From IMG/VR virus record IMGVR_UViG_3300032278_000156, positions 1 to 20,511 of that record: DNA of 20,511 bases; one strand, 5' to 3'. This DNA comes from a virus. Positions 15,600 through 20,511 of the stretch are shown here, piece after piece (the first letter of the stretch is position 1; each line of letters opens with the position of its first letter). Below the pieces are notes generated by a model. That model made no database searches. It was not told where the DNA came from and was given only the letters and a program-made list of their open reading frames with translations. A program made the position numbers and the translations under genes.

Positions 15600-16062
15600 T
15601 TTTAACTCCTTCGACTTCATCAATAAAGGACTGACACAGGGTCTCAAACTTTTGTCTTGCTCCCATGTCTTCCTTTAATTCGGAACGTGATTCAATGTCG
15701 CATGCCTTGCGGAGCAGGCGTGCCGTATGCTGTTCTTCGTTTTCACCCCATACATCTCGTTCCTCTGGGTCCGTTTGCATGTATTCATGAATCCATTCTT
15801 GGAACCTAGATGACCTACAAAGCATTCCTGCCTGTTGAATGAGGGCATCGGATTCGCTTGCGTCCTTTGTCTTTACCGGCTGGTCGTCGTCGCTGAGTTG
15901 AACCATGGCACACTGGTACCGGGTACCTACCCAGGAAGAGAACAGATCTTGCGGAACATCATTTGGGTGCAGCACCAGGGTTAGATGGTATCCATCCTTG
16001 GTTTGCCTGAACGAAGTTTTAACTGCTTCAAAGTTCAGCGTGTAGTTTTGCATTCCATCCAT
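15592..16062 (-). CDS. Conserved phage protein of unknown function, 156 aa
   Basis: No enzyme motif is visible. Residues near 26-55 (YHLTLVLHPNDVP then GTRYQCAMVQL) resemble, from memory, a family in recombination operons of phages of Proteobacteria, with the pattern 'LHPDDvP...LGTRyqvaLVql'. A later helical part contains a CRSSRFQEWI segment and ACDIESRSELK. The start may be ATG at 16062 or 16053; both overlap the HNH gene's end. Lying between an HNH nuclease and a DUF6378 gene, it probably belongs to the recombination/replication set. Confidence 0.7.
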   Translation of the reverse strand: MDGMQNYTLNFEAVKTSFRQTKDGYHLTLVLHPNDVPQDLFSSWVGTRYQCAMVQLSDDDQPVKTKDASESDALIQQAGMLCRSSRFQEWIHEYMQTDPEERDVWGENEEQHTARLLRKACDIESRSELKEDMGARQKFETLCQSFIDEVEGVKNA

Positions 16063-16316
16063 AACTTATGACTTACCTTTGCCCAATCCTCTGGATCGAT
16101 TCGTTTCTTTATCCAGAACAATTCTTCATCACCAGTCTGGTGACATTGCATGTGGCAGAAACGACAAAGAGGGACTGCCCATTGGTCACCAGTTTTCCTG
16201 GCGAAACCGGACAGTCCCCCTTCGGCGTGTCGTAGATGATGTGCATCATCAGCAGGGCGTTTACAAATCAAGCATGGGTTCTCCCGTACTGACTTGAGAT
16301 ACGCCTTGCTTCTCAC
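16035..16316 (-). CDS. Small HNH-type nuclease-like protein, 93 aa
   Basis: The zinc-binding frame is clear: Cys15-x2-Cys18, the HNH-like DAHH at 24-27, and PLCRFCHMQCH at 49-59. The sequence resembles the DUF968/Ref-like recombination-associated HNH group ('PClicgrpad.HHl...KtgDqwavPLCr.cH'). It would nick or cut DNA using one metal ion, plausibly processing recombination intermediates beside the ERF-like protein. GTG at 16316 is the best start: AAGGAG sits seven bases upstream, and the preceding stop ends one base before it. An in-frame TTG at 16334 lies upstream of that ribosome-binding site and is unlikely. Confidence 0.75.
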   Translation of the reverse strand: MRSKAYLKSVRENPCLICKRPADDAHHLRHAEGGLSGFARKTGDQWAVPLCRFCHMQCHQTGDEELFWIKKRIDPEDWAKVSHKLWMECKTTR

Positions 16317-16317
16317 A

Positions 16318-16614
16318 TCAAAACTCCTTGTCAACCCAATCCTGTTGGGGGGCTCGGGGGGTTGAGCCTTCGGGCTTCTGGTACTTCTCGGAGTCGAGCT
16401 TCAGGTATACGTAGTCTTCCCCGCTCTTTTCCGATGTACCCTTCCAACCAGCGATGTATACCATTGCAGGTCCGTCCCCCTTTGATGCTGCGTCTGCAAG
16501 GTTCTTGATGAACCGTGCATCCACGGGAACTTCAGCCCTGAAATCAGGATGTTTCGGGGATGCCTTTCGGTTGGAGTTGAGATATCCGACATTAGGTTTC
16601 TTAGCTTGCGCCAT
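16318..16614 (-). CDS. Small SSB-like or recombination-accessory protein, 98 aa
   Basis: The sequence begins KKPNVGYLNSNRK, then HPDFRAEVPVD, a strand-rich middle (AMVYIAGWKGTSEKSGEDYVYLKL) and a disordered Pro-rich tail ending in the acidic-aromatic DWVDKEF. This resembles, from memory, a frequent small phage family placed beside recombinases and suspected to be OB-fold ssDNA-binding; an acidic-aromatic C-terminus is also typical of SSBs. The ATG has AAAGGA upstream and overlaps the ERF gene's end by 14 bases. Strand content and location support, but do not prove, ssDNA binding. Confidence 0.55.
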   Translation of the reverse strand: MAQAKKPNVGYLNSNRKASPKHPDFRAEVPVDARFIKNLADAASKGDGPAMVYIAGWKGTSEKSGEDYVYLKLDSEKYQKPEGSTPRAPQQDWVDKEF

Positions 16615-17380
16615 TGTCTGATCCTTTCATTAGTTTCTTGATTTCTTCCCTTCGGTCATTGAATTCAGAACGAATAGCTGAGTAGTTATTCTTTCCGAAG
16701 CTCTTGTATTCCTTCTTGTTCCGGTCGAAGACCTCCCACAATTCCTTCAGGCTGTCAATGTCCTGTATGTATCCGAGTTCAGGAATCTCCACTGCATCCA
16801 ATGCTTCGACTGCCATCTCAACTGCGTTTTTAGTTGTCTTCTTCCTGCGTCCATTGCCGCTGCTCTTTCTCTTGGGCTTGGGCTTGGGCTCTGCTTCCTC
16901 TGCTTCCTCTGCCTCCTTGGCTTCCTTGAGTTCCTCTTCCTTTTGCCTCAACTTTTCTTCGGTGTCGCGTAGCTGTGCTTCGTGTTGGCTACGCATGCCA
17001 TCATGGTCTTCACCGATCTGAGGCTTGCCGAGGCTCATCAGCGTATAGCGTTTGTTATAGGAGACGCCCGCCCCGCCATGCTGGTGGTCTTCTGTAACGA
17101 GCATCGTCATTGAAGACGATTCGCTCAAGCCCGTTTCGATGTGGGTAAACTTTGTCGTGATTACATCGAAGACACCGTTGTTCCCTGAAGCAATCGATTG
17201 ACGAATGAGGAATCCCTTTTCCTCTGCGATGGGTTCCCACTCCATCAAGATGTTTTCAAGGGTTGCGTACTTGTAGTTGAACCCTGTCTCAGTCTTTCCG
17301 GGCCAAGTTAACGCCGTCTTGAACTCAGCTAGTGCCTTCAGGAATTCAGTGTTCTCTCGATGTTCATCTTCACTTGCCAT
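16601..17380 (-). CDS. erf: ERF-like single-strand annealing recombinase, 259 aa
   Basis: The N-terminal 130 residues carry the ERF superfamily pattern: an acidic/hydrophobic helix (FLKALAEFKTAL), then NYKYATLENIL at 35-45, a strand pair with VITTKFTHIETGLSE, and GAGVSYNKRYTLMSLG. ERF proteins form rings that anneal complementary single strands. Residues about 131-185 are a Glu/Lys/Ala coiled-coil-like stretch and a basic Lys/Pro/Arg linker encoded by short DNA repeats; the C-terminal 70 residues are a helical domain of unknown role. AAGGAG lies seven bases before the ATG, which overlaps the nuclease gene by 11 bases. Pairing with the Cas4/RecB-like nuclease suggests an end-resection and annealing system. 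Confidence 0.85.
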   Translation of the reverse strand: MASEDEHRENTEFLKALAEFKTALTWPGKTETGFNYKYATLENILMEWEPIAEEKGFLIRQSIASGNNGVFDVITTKFTHIETGLSESSSMTMLVTEDHQHGGAGVSYNKRYTLMSLGKPQIGEDHDGMRSQHEAQLRDTEEKLRQKEEELKEAKEAEEAEEAEPKPKPKRKSSGNGRRKKTTKNAVEMAVEALDAVEIPELGYIQDIDSLKELWEVFDRNKKEYKSFGKNNYSAIRSEFNDRREEIKKLMKGSDNGAS

Positions 17381-18257
17381 TTAGATACTCCTTATTCTGG
17401 TCGCAGAATCTTGCGACTTCACAAAAGTTTTCGCATCGGGTTCTCTCGCCCTCCCTCCGTTCGATCATTGCCTTGGACATCTTTCGTTCTTCGATCCATT
17501 CGGTCGCCTCTTCTTCTGAGGCAAGGACACGCAGTGCGCGAGATGCATCGGGCCGCTTCACTGCAAAGGTTGCTGGCTTCTCCCACATTTCCTCTGCCGT
17601 GCAAGGGGGGATCTCGTCTGTGAATTCAAGCATCAAGTCCGCATCCATGTGAAGGTTCAACCGTTCCTCAAAGAATGCTTTCCTCAGTTCGGGTGACCAC
17701 ATGGCAATCTCTACCGTGATGCCGGGGGTCTTCGGGTAGCTCCTGTCACGTTGGGCTGACCGCCATGACCAATCACGCAGGATGGCGTACACCTCAAGGC
17801 GTCCCACTATGGCATGGTCCGGGTCCGTCTTTTCAAATAGATGGGCGTACAGGTTCAACTGCTGCGACCAGCTTGATTCCGGTGAGTGGCTAAGGGCGTA
17901 GACTGAGGTGAACTTGTAGTCCCCTATGGTGAACGTGCCGTCTTCGTTCTGATACGTCACATCCATAGCGCCGCTGACATCGATTCCGTTTAGATCTAGG
18001 TGGACTCTCTGCTCAACGGAATATCCACCCGTGTGCCGTTCTGCGATGGAATGGATTGCAGTCCCAACCAACCGAAAGATGTTCTCATACACGTCATCCT
18101 CGACCTGCTCAGCGTGCTCTGCGCGCAGGATTCGTATGCGTGGAGAATCCATTAGCTGCGTAACCGTGAAGTCAGAGCCTTCGCTGTCATAGTGGGGGGC
18201 GTTGGCGAACTCAACCAGGGAAGCGGGAGCGCCATGTTTGTTCGTAACAATTGCCAT
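17370..18257 (-). CDS. Cas4/RecB-like PD-(D/E)XK nuclease with four-Cys cluster, 295 aa
   Basis: The nuclease core shows GTAIHSIAE (His69, Glu73 region), GAMDVTY with Asp99, and GDYKF with Asp113 and Lys115, then WSQQLNLYAHL, the family's QxxxY motif. Cys219 (PPCTAEEMW) and Cys275, Cys279, Cys285 near the C-terminus match the Cas4/AddB-type 4Fe-4S cluster. The expected activity is resection of DNA ends for the ERF-like partner. I chose ATG at 18257 because related phage proteins begin with 'M-x-IVTNKHxxP'; an in-frame ATG at 18272 adds five residues but has no ribosome-binding site. It is the first firmly supported gene of the leftward operon. Confidence 0.85.
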   Translation of the reverse strand: MAIVTNKHGAPASLVEFANAPHYDSEGSDFTVTQLMDSPRIRILRAEHAEQVEDDVYENIFRLVGTAIHSIAERHTGGYSVEQRVHLDLNGIDVSGAMDVTYQNEDGTFTIGDYKFTSVYALSHSPESSWSQQLNLYAHLFEKTDPDHAIVGRLEVYAILRDWSWRSAQRDRSYPKTPGITVEIAMWSPELRKAFFEERLNLHMDADLMLEFTDEIPPCTAEEMWEKPATFAVKRPDASRALRVLASEEEATEWIEERKMSKAMIERREGERTRCENFCEVARFCDQNKEYLNGK

Positions 18258-18323
18258 TGCTCGCTCGATCATACGCCACGATACGTAACGGATGCAAGGG
18301 AAGATTAAGTAATTTATTAATAA

Positions 18324-18521
18324 TCAAGTATCTAAATCATTTGTGACGTACACAAAGATGTGTTCTCCTTCCGGCACATCCGGCACAACCGGCACAACCA
18401 TGGGGATAGCCCCCACTTGTTCCACTTGCTCCAGTTGCTCACCTAAATAGCCAGGATTTACCACGGCAATGTTGGCTATTAAATGAGTTGTGACGTAATG
18501 GCAGGGCTTGTCAATTGACAC
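18324..18521 (-). CDS. Doubtful small ORF with Val-Val-Pro repeats, 65 aa
   Basis: This GTG-initiated frame starts in the first operator-like palindrome and runs leftward toward the nuclease gene. It contains LEQVEQV and a VVPVVPDVP stretch made by three 9-bp units. No ribosome-binding site of quality is seen and no family is recognised. It could be a short leader peptide gene of the leftward operon, or an accident of repetitive noncoding DNA; I lean slightly to the latter. Confidence 0.25.
   Translation of the reverse strand: MSIDKPCHYVTTHLIANIAVVNPGYLGEQLEQVEQVGAIPMVVPVVPDVPEGEHIFVYVTNDLDT
18371..18397. repeat. Three tandem 9-bp CCGGCACAW units
   Basis: CCGGCACAT is followed by two copies of CCGGCACAA. 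They lie within the doubtful 65-aa ORF, where they encode Pro-Val-Val type triplets on the minus strand. Confidence 0.85.
18509..18520. promoter_or_regulatory. Operator-like palindrome, copy 1
   Basis: TGTCAATTGACA is a perfect 12-bp palindrome. An identical copy lies 20 bp to the right, so two dimers could bind on nearly the same face of the DNA. Both arms include TTGACA, the consensus -35 sequence, which could link repressor binding with promoter occlusion. Confidence 0.6.
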
Positions 18522-18528
18522 ACGCTCA

Positions 18529-18540
18529 TGTCAATTGACA
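18529..18540. promoter_or_regulatory. Operator-like palindrome, copy 2
   Basis: A second perfect TGTCAATTGACA, with its centre exactly 20 bp from that of copy 1 and an 8-bp spacer between them. The location in the divergent region suggests an operator for a phage regulator, possibly the ribbon-helix-helix protein encoded at 15062-15274 or one outside the window. Confidence 0.6.
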
Positions 18541-18613
18541 TCTAAACAATTTCATAATCAACTCACGGCTCCCGTTGGAGAACCGAACCCAACCGCGCCA
18601 ACAATGACAACAT

Positions 18614-18642
18614 TGCCAGGGTAAAAGCGAATGGCCCTGGCA
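18614..18642. repeat. Hairpin with 8-bp perfect stem
   Basis: TGCCAGGG and CCCTGGCA are perfectly complementary across a 13-base loop. T-rich sequence follows on the plus strand (TTCGAGTTTCTAATTCATTT), so a weak rightward terminator or a leader structure is possible; the T-run is interrupted. Confidence 0.45.
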
Positions 18643-18718
18643 TTCGAGTTTCTAATTCATTTAGGTGTGAGGGGTACCCCTGAAATCGCTGCAATCGTGC
18701 AATCGCTCCATCGAATTT

Positions 18719-18745
18719 TCGCAGCTTGCTTCCACAAGCTTGCGA
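18719..18745 (+). repeat. Hairpin just upstream of the RusA gene
   Basis: TCGCAGCTTG pairs with CAAGCTTGCGA with one bulged base and a 6-base loop; TTTCGTTC follows on the plus strand. It could be a weak attenuator-like terminator in the RusA leader. No stronger evidence is visible. Confidence 0.4.
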
Positions 18746-18784
18746 TTTCGTTCTAAAAATAGTATGAAGCCAGAGGGGGTGGAG

Positions 18785-19171
18785 ATGCAGTGGGATTACG
18801 AGGCGACATTCTTGGGGGAACCGGCAAGCAAAGCCAACAGTCGAAGGATCGTATTGATCAAGGGATCTCCGAGGGTGATACGATCTCAGAAAGCTCTCGC
18901 CTATGCGCGCTCGTTTCTCCGTCAGTGCAAGGCGCTTCCAGAGATGTTGGACGCAGACGGCTCGCTTCTGCTGACAGACATGGACATCTACTACGCCAGT
19001 CGGCGACCAGATCTGGACGAGTCCTTGATCCTCGATCTATTAGAGAATCAAGTCTACAAGAACGACAGAAGCGTCAGAGCGAAGACGATCCGTTGGCATC
19101 TCGACAAGGAGAACCCGAGGTGTACCGTGAGGATCTTGAAGCTTCCCGCAGACTTTGGATTGCCGTCCTGA
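18785..19171 (+). CDS. rusA: RusA-like Holliday junction resolvase, 128 aa
   Basis: RusA dimers cut four-way DNA junctions symmetrically. The family pattern is present: a strand with GEPASKANSRR (11-21), a basic segment around SQKALAY, then RRPDLDESLILDLLE with Asp76 and Asp78, and KNDRSV with Asp94. These correspond to the three catalytic aspartates of E. coli RusA. Length is normal (about 120 aa). I chose ATG at 18785 because GAGGGGGTGGAG precedes it and the domain starts right after; in-frame starts at 18740 and 18764 are possible but less well placed. It should resolve the branched intermediates made by the ERF-like system before packaging. Confidence 0.85.
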   Translation: MQWDYEATFLGEPASKANSRRIVLIKGSPRVIRSQKALAYARSFLRQCKALPEMLDADGSLLLTDMDIYYASRRPDLDESLILDLLENQVYKNDRSVRAKTIRWHLDKENPRCTVRILKLPADFGLPS

Positions 19172-19404
19172 CGCAAGCCTTCAGAGACTTCTGTGCCTCC
19201 GAACGAGAGGTAACGGGAGTTCTAAAGTGGATTAAAACTCCATCCTTTTCCATTGCCTGTGCTGCTTCAGACGTAGATCAGGACATGGCAATGGATGCAT
19301 TCAGAAACCTTGCACGCTTCGATCCACCAATGCGTGCGAAGCTAATGCGTGGAACGATTGCAACAACCATGGGTGGACAAAAAAGAAAGACCGAGAGGGA
19401 TTGA
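19120..19404 (+). CDS. Small conserved phage protein, 94 aa
   Basis: It starts at GTG 19120, eight bases after AAGGAG, and overlaps the RusA gene by 52 bases in another frame. The sequence shows 'SRRLWIAVLTQAFRDF ... VLKWIKTPSFSIACAASDVD', which resembles, from memory, a frequent phage protein with a pattern like 'LW.aVl.qA..D......WI.S.dF..vC..A.lD', often beside resolvase or endonuclease genes. Its role is unknown; a helical DNA-binding or regulatory protein is one possibility. The stop codon lies in the loop of a hairpin. Confidence 0.7.
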   Translation: MYREDLEASRRLWIAVLTQAFRDFCASEREVTGVLKWIKTPSFSIACAASDVDQDMAMDAFRNLARFDPPMRAKLMRGTIATTMGGQKRKTERD

Positions 19405-19415
19405 CCCTCTCGGTC
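19389..19415 (+). terminator. Hairpin with stop codon in its loop, possible terminator
   Basis: GACCGAGAGGG and CCCTCTCGGTC form a perfect 11-bp stem around ATTGA, whose TGA is the stop of the preceding gene. Flanking A19388 and T19416 can add a pair. The following TCATTGGG is a poor T-run, so termination may be weak or factor-assisted; mRNA 3'-end protection is an alternative. Confidence 0.6.
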
Positions 19416-19536
19416 TCATTGGGTACCCAATAGAGCAATGGCAAGCTCAACAAGAATCTACGTCCCCGACATCGCCGTGTCAACACGAACTTCTTCGGCC
19501 ATAAGAAGTTCATCCCCCCCTACTAAACGTTATACA

Positions 19537-19547
19537 TTTAACGACAT
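19537..19547 (+). repeat. TTTAACGACAT repeat, copy A
   Basis: TTTAACGACAT recurs identically 60 bases downstream. With CGTTAAA at 19551-19557 it also makes an inverted repeat around ACATGTA. A partial inverted element (CGTTA) lies 11 bases to the left at 19528-19532. Confidence 0.75.
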
Positions 19548-19550
19548 GTA

Positions 19551-19603
19551 CGTTAAAGGTACATTCTCTCTCCCTACGGGAGAGAGAACATGTACTTTTA
19601 ACG
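19551..19603. repeat. Long near-perfect hairpin with 3-base loop
   Basis: The left arm 19551-19574 pairs with 19578-19603 over 24 positions around the loop TAC. The inner ten pairs are TCTCTCTCCC/GGGAGAGAGA, then a two-base bulge (AC) on the right, then 14 positions with a single G-T wobble. No T-run follows, and the outer arms are themselves the TTTAACG repeats, so a regulatory or origin structure is as likely as a terminator. Confidence 0.8.
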
Positions 19604-19607
19604 ACAT
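19597..19607 (+). repeat. TTTAACGACAT repeat, copy C
   Basis: Identical to the 19537 copy and exactly 60 bases from it. It forms the outer right arm of the long hairpin and adjoins the ATTAATGC tandem repeat. Confidence 0.75.
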
Positions 19608-19609
19608 AC

Positions 19610-19626
19610 ATTAATGCATTAATGCA
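19610..19626. repeat. AT-rich 8-bp tandem repeat
   Basis: Two ATTAATGC units are followed by a further A and, beyond it, TTAG. The array contains overlapping palindromes, ATTAATGCATTAAT and TGCATTAATGCA. It ends about 14 bases before the primase start and could be an easily melted element or a binding site. Confidence 0.7.
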
Positions 19627-19639
19627 TTAGAGGTGCATC

Positions 19640-20511
19640 GTGGATAATTTCAGGGATCACATTTTCAGTTCAGGCAAGGCAGTGAGCAACGGGCGAGCAT
19701 ACTTGGTATGCCCTGCATGTTCGGAGGACAGAAGCACCGTTGCGCATCGGCGACAGCCGGTGCTTGGCGTGAACTACTCGCACGGTTCAGCAGTTTATTA
19801 TTGTAACCATTGTGGTACGTCGGGCCGCGTCTTTGAAGATGATGAACGCCGCGCAGATATTCCTGTTGCCGAACCGAGGATTCAATGGGATACGTTCAGC
19901 GAACTTTGCACCCCTGATCTGGCTTACTTTGAGAGCCGAGGAATTGATGCAGCCAAGCTAGACTTGCTATCGACCGTGAAGTATTTCCCTCAGCTTGAGT
20001 CTGCTCCGGCGATTGGATTCCCGTACCGGCTGGATGAGAACATCAAGTGGGTTGCGCGTGATCGTGGAGAGAACGGAGAGAAGTTCATTCAATGGGAAGT
20101 CACCGGAGGTGGGGCTGGCCTGTACCGCAGGGAACTCATCGATTACAACGATGAGTGTCTGGTGATCTGCGAAGGCGAAGTGGACTGCGAGAGCGCGCGG
20201 AACCTAGGGTTCAACGCAGTGTCGGTACCCAATGGAGCGCCGACAGGAACTCAAGCAGAGAAAACGTTGAAGGCAATCAACGGGAAACTCGGATCGTTTT
20301 CTCGCATCGTTATCGGAATGGATGCGGACGAGAAGGGACGCGAAGCCACTGATGCACTGGTAGATATCGTTGGTCGCAAGTGCGCCCACACGATCACGCA
20401 CCCGGTAGGGTGCAAGGATCTCAACGACATTCTCGTTCGGTTTGGACCCGATGCATTGCGTTCGGTGTTGACCAACACGCAACCGAGCATGTCAGGTATC
20501 GTGCGTGCGCG
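19640..20511 (+). CDS. T7 gp4-like DNA primase (or primase-helicase), N-terminal 290 aa, partial
   Basis: This gene runs off the window end. GTG at 19640 follows AGAGG at a suitable spacing. A zinc ribbon (Cys24, Cys27, Cys55, Cys58, in CPAC and CNHC) reads template sequence. The middle resembles the T7-like primase core (YFESRGID, then a GFPYRLDENIKWVARDR segment). The TOPRIM motifs follow: LVICEGEVD with Glu178, GMDAD with Asp228 and Asp230, and KDLND at 259-263. The enzyme makes RNA primers for lagging-strand synthesis. If complete like T7 gp4, a RecA-like helicase domain would follow beyond the edge; that part is not visible. The upstream repeats may be its origin or control region. Confidence 0.9.
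   Translation, partial: MDNFRDHIFSSGKAVSNGRAYLVCPACSEDRSTVAHRRQPVLGVNYSHGSAVYYCNHCGTSGRVFEDDERRADIPVAEPRIQWDTFSELCTPDLAYFESRGIDAAKLDLLSTVKYFPQLESAPAIGFPYRLDENIKWVARDRGENGEKFIQWEVTGGGAGLYRRELIDYNDECLVICEGEVDCESARNLGFNAVSVPNGAPTGTQAEKTLKAINGKLGSFSRIVIGMDADEKGREATDALVDIVGRKCAHTITHPVGCKDLNDILVRFGPDALRSVLTNTQPSMSGIVRA

Larger units (their letters stand above)
18258..18784. promoter_or_regulatory. Divergent control region between leftward and rightward operons
   Basis: About 530 bases separate the leftward recombination operon from the rightward RusA operon. The region holds two TGTCAATTGACA palindromes, an AGGGGTACCCCT palindrome (18670-18681), an 8-bp stem with a 13-base loop (18614-18642), a second hairpin (18719-18745), and short ATCG-containing direct repeats near 18684-18712. 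No convincing paired -35/-10 promoter was found on either strand, although TTGACA occurs within both palindromes. A doubtful 65-aa ORF also lies here. Confidence 0.6.
19405..19639. other. Repeat-rich noncoding region before the primase gene
   Basis: About 235 bases without a convincing gene; one 58-codon frame exists but lacks a ribosome-binding site. It contains a GGGTACCC palindrome (19421-19428), a C7 run near 19514-19520, TTTAACG repeats in both orientations, a long hairpin and an AT-rich 8-bp tandem repeat directly before the primase start. This combination suits a replication origin or a heavily controlled early promoter. Confidence 0.6.

Noticed and set aside
16860-16925. Short tandem repeats as a CRISPR-like or regulatory array
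   Set aside because: They are in-frame codon repeats encoding the Lys-Pro and Glu-Ala-Glu linker of the ERF-like protein; unit length and spacing do not fit CRISPR.
18509-18563. Sigma70 promoter using the TTGACA in the palindromes
   Set aside because: No acceptable -10 hexamer is found 16-18 bases away on either strand; the TTGACA is kept only as part of the palindrome description.
19438-19614. 58-codon frame on the plus strand between the small phage gene and the primase
   Set aside because: No ribosome-binding site, Ser/Thr/Arg-rich composition, and it runs through the hairpin and repeats, so it is more likely noncoding.

Overview
The window reads as part of a tailed-phage genome (Caudoviricetes), most likely a short-tailed, podovirus-like phage or prophage. 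It carries a very large internal or ejected virion-type protein, a lysis cassette with nested Rz/Rz1 spanins, a single-strand-annealing recombination cassette and a T7 gp4-like primase. Genes are dense, overlapping and GC-moderate. I see no rRNA, tRNA, CRISPR array, insertion sequence or integrase. The host cannot be named from the sequence; an aquatic Gram-negative host is an inference, and the spanin pair supports an outer membrane.

Layout. (1) Positions 1-11990, rightward virion block: the tail end of an upstream gene, a 491-aa proline- and glycine-rich protein, and a 3487-aa polyvalent protein. The giant has an internal HExxH zincin motif, two tandem copies of a roughly 700-aa module, and a C-terminal region resembling the large polyvalent protein domain LPD38. 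(2) Positions 12001-13266, lysis block: an M15-type peptidase endolysin, a one-helix holin-like protein, a small SET-domain protein (unexpected here), and Rz with an out-of-frame Rz1. (3) Positions 13263-14963: an 86-aa helix-turn-helix-like protein overlapping a metallophosphoesterase at an A8 run, then a SprT/WLM-like HExxH protein. (4) Positions 14827-18257, leftward operon with genes overlapping or spaced by a few bases. In transcription order it encodes a Cas4/RecB-like nuclease with four cysteines, an ERF-like recombinase, a small SSB-like protein, an HNH protein, a conserved phage protein, a DUF6378-like protein, a ribbon-helix-helix protein and a small zinc-finger protein. (5) Positions 18258-18784, divergent control region with two identical 12-bp palindromes exactly 20 bp apart, other palindromes and hairpins, and one doubtful 65-aa ORF. 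(6) Positions 18785-19404: a RusA-like resolvase and a small phage protein, closed by a hairpin holding the stop codon. (7) Positions 19405-19639: noncoding-looking DNA with inverted and direct TTTAACG repeats, a long hairpin and an AT-rich 8-bp tandem repeat. (8) From 19640 to the window end: a T7 gp4-like primase, cut by the edge.

Working together, the leftward operon and RusA form a plausible recombination set (end processing, annealing, junction cleavage) next to primase-led replication, while the rightward block makes virion and lysis proteins. The points most worth a second look are the duplicated modules and recurring KES junctions in the giant protein, a suspected compensated frameshift inside it, the SET protein in the lysis cassette, the A8 overlap, and the repeat-rich DNA before the primase.
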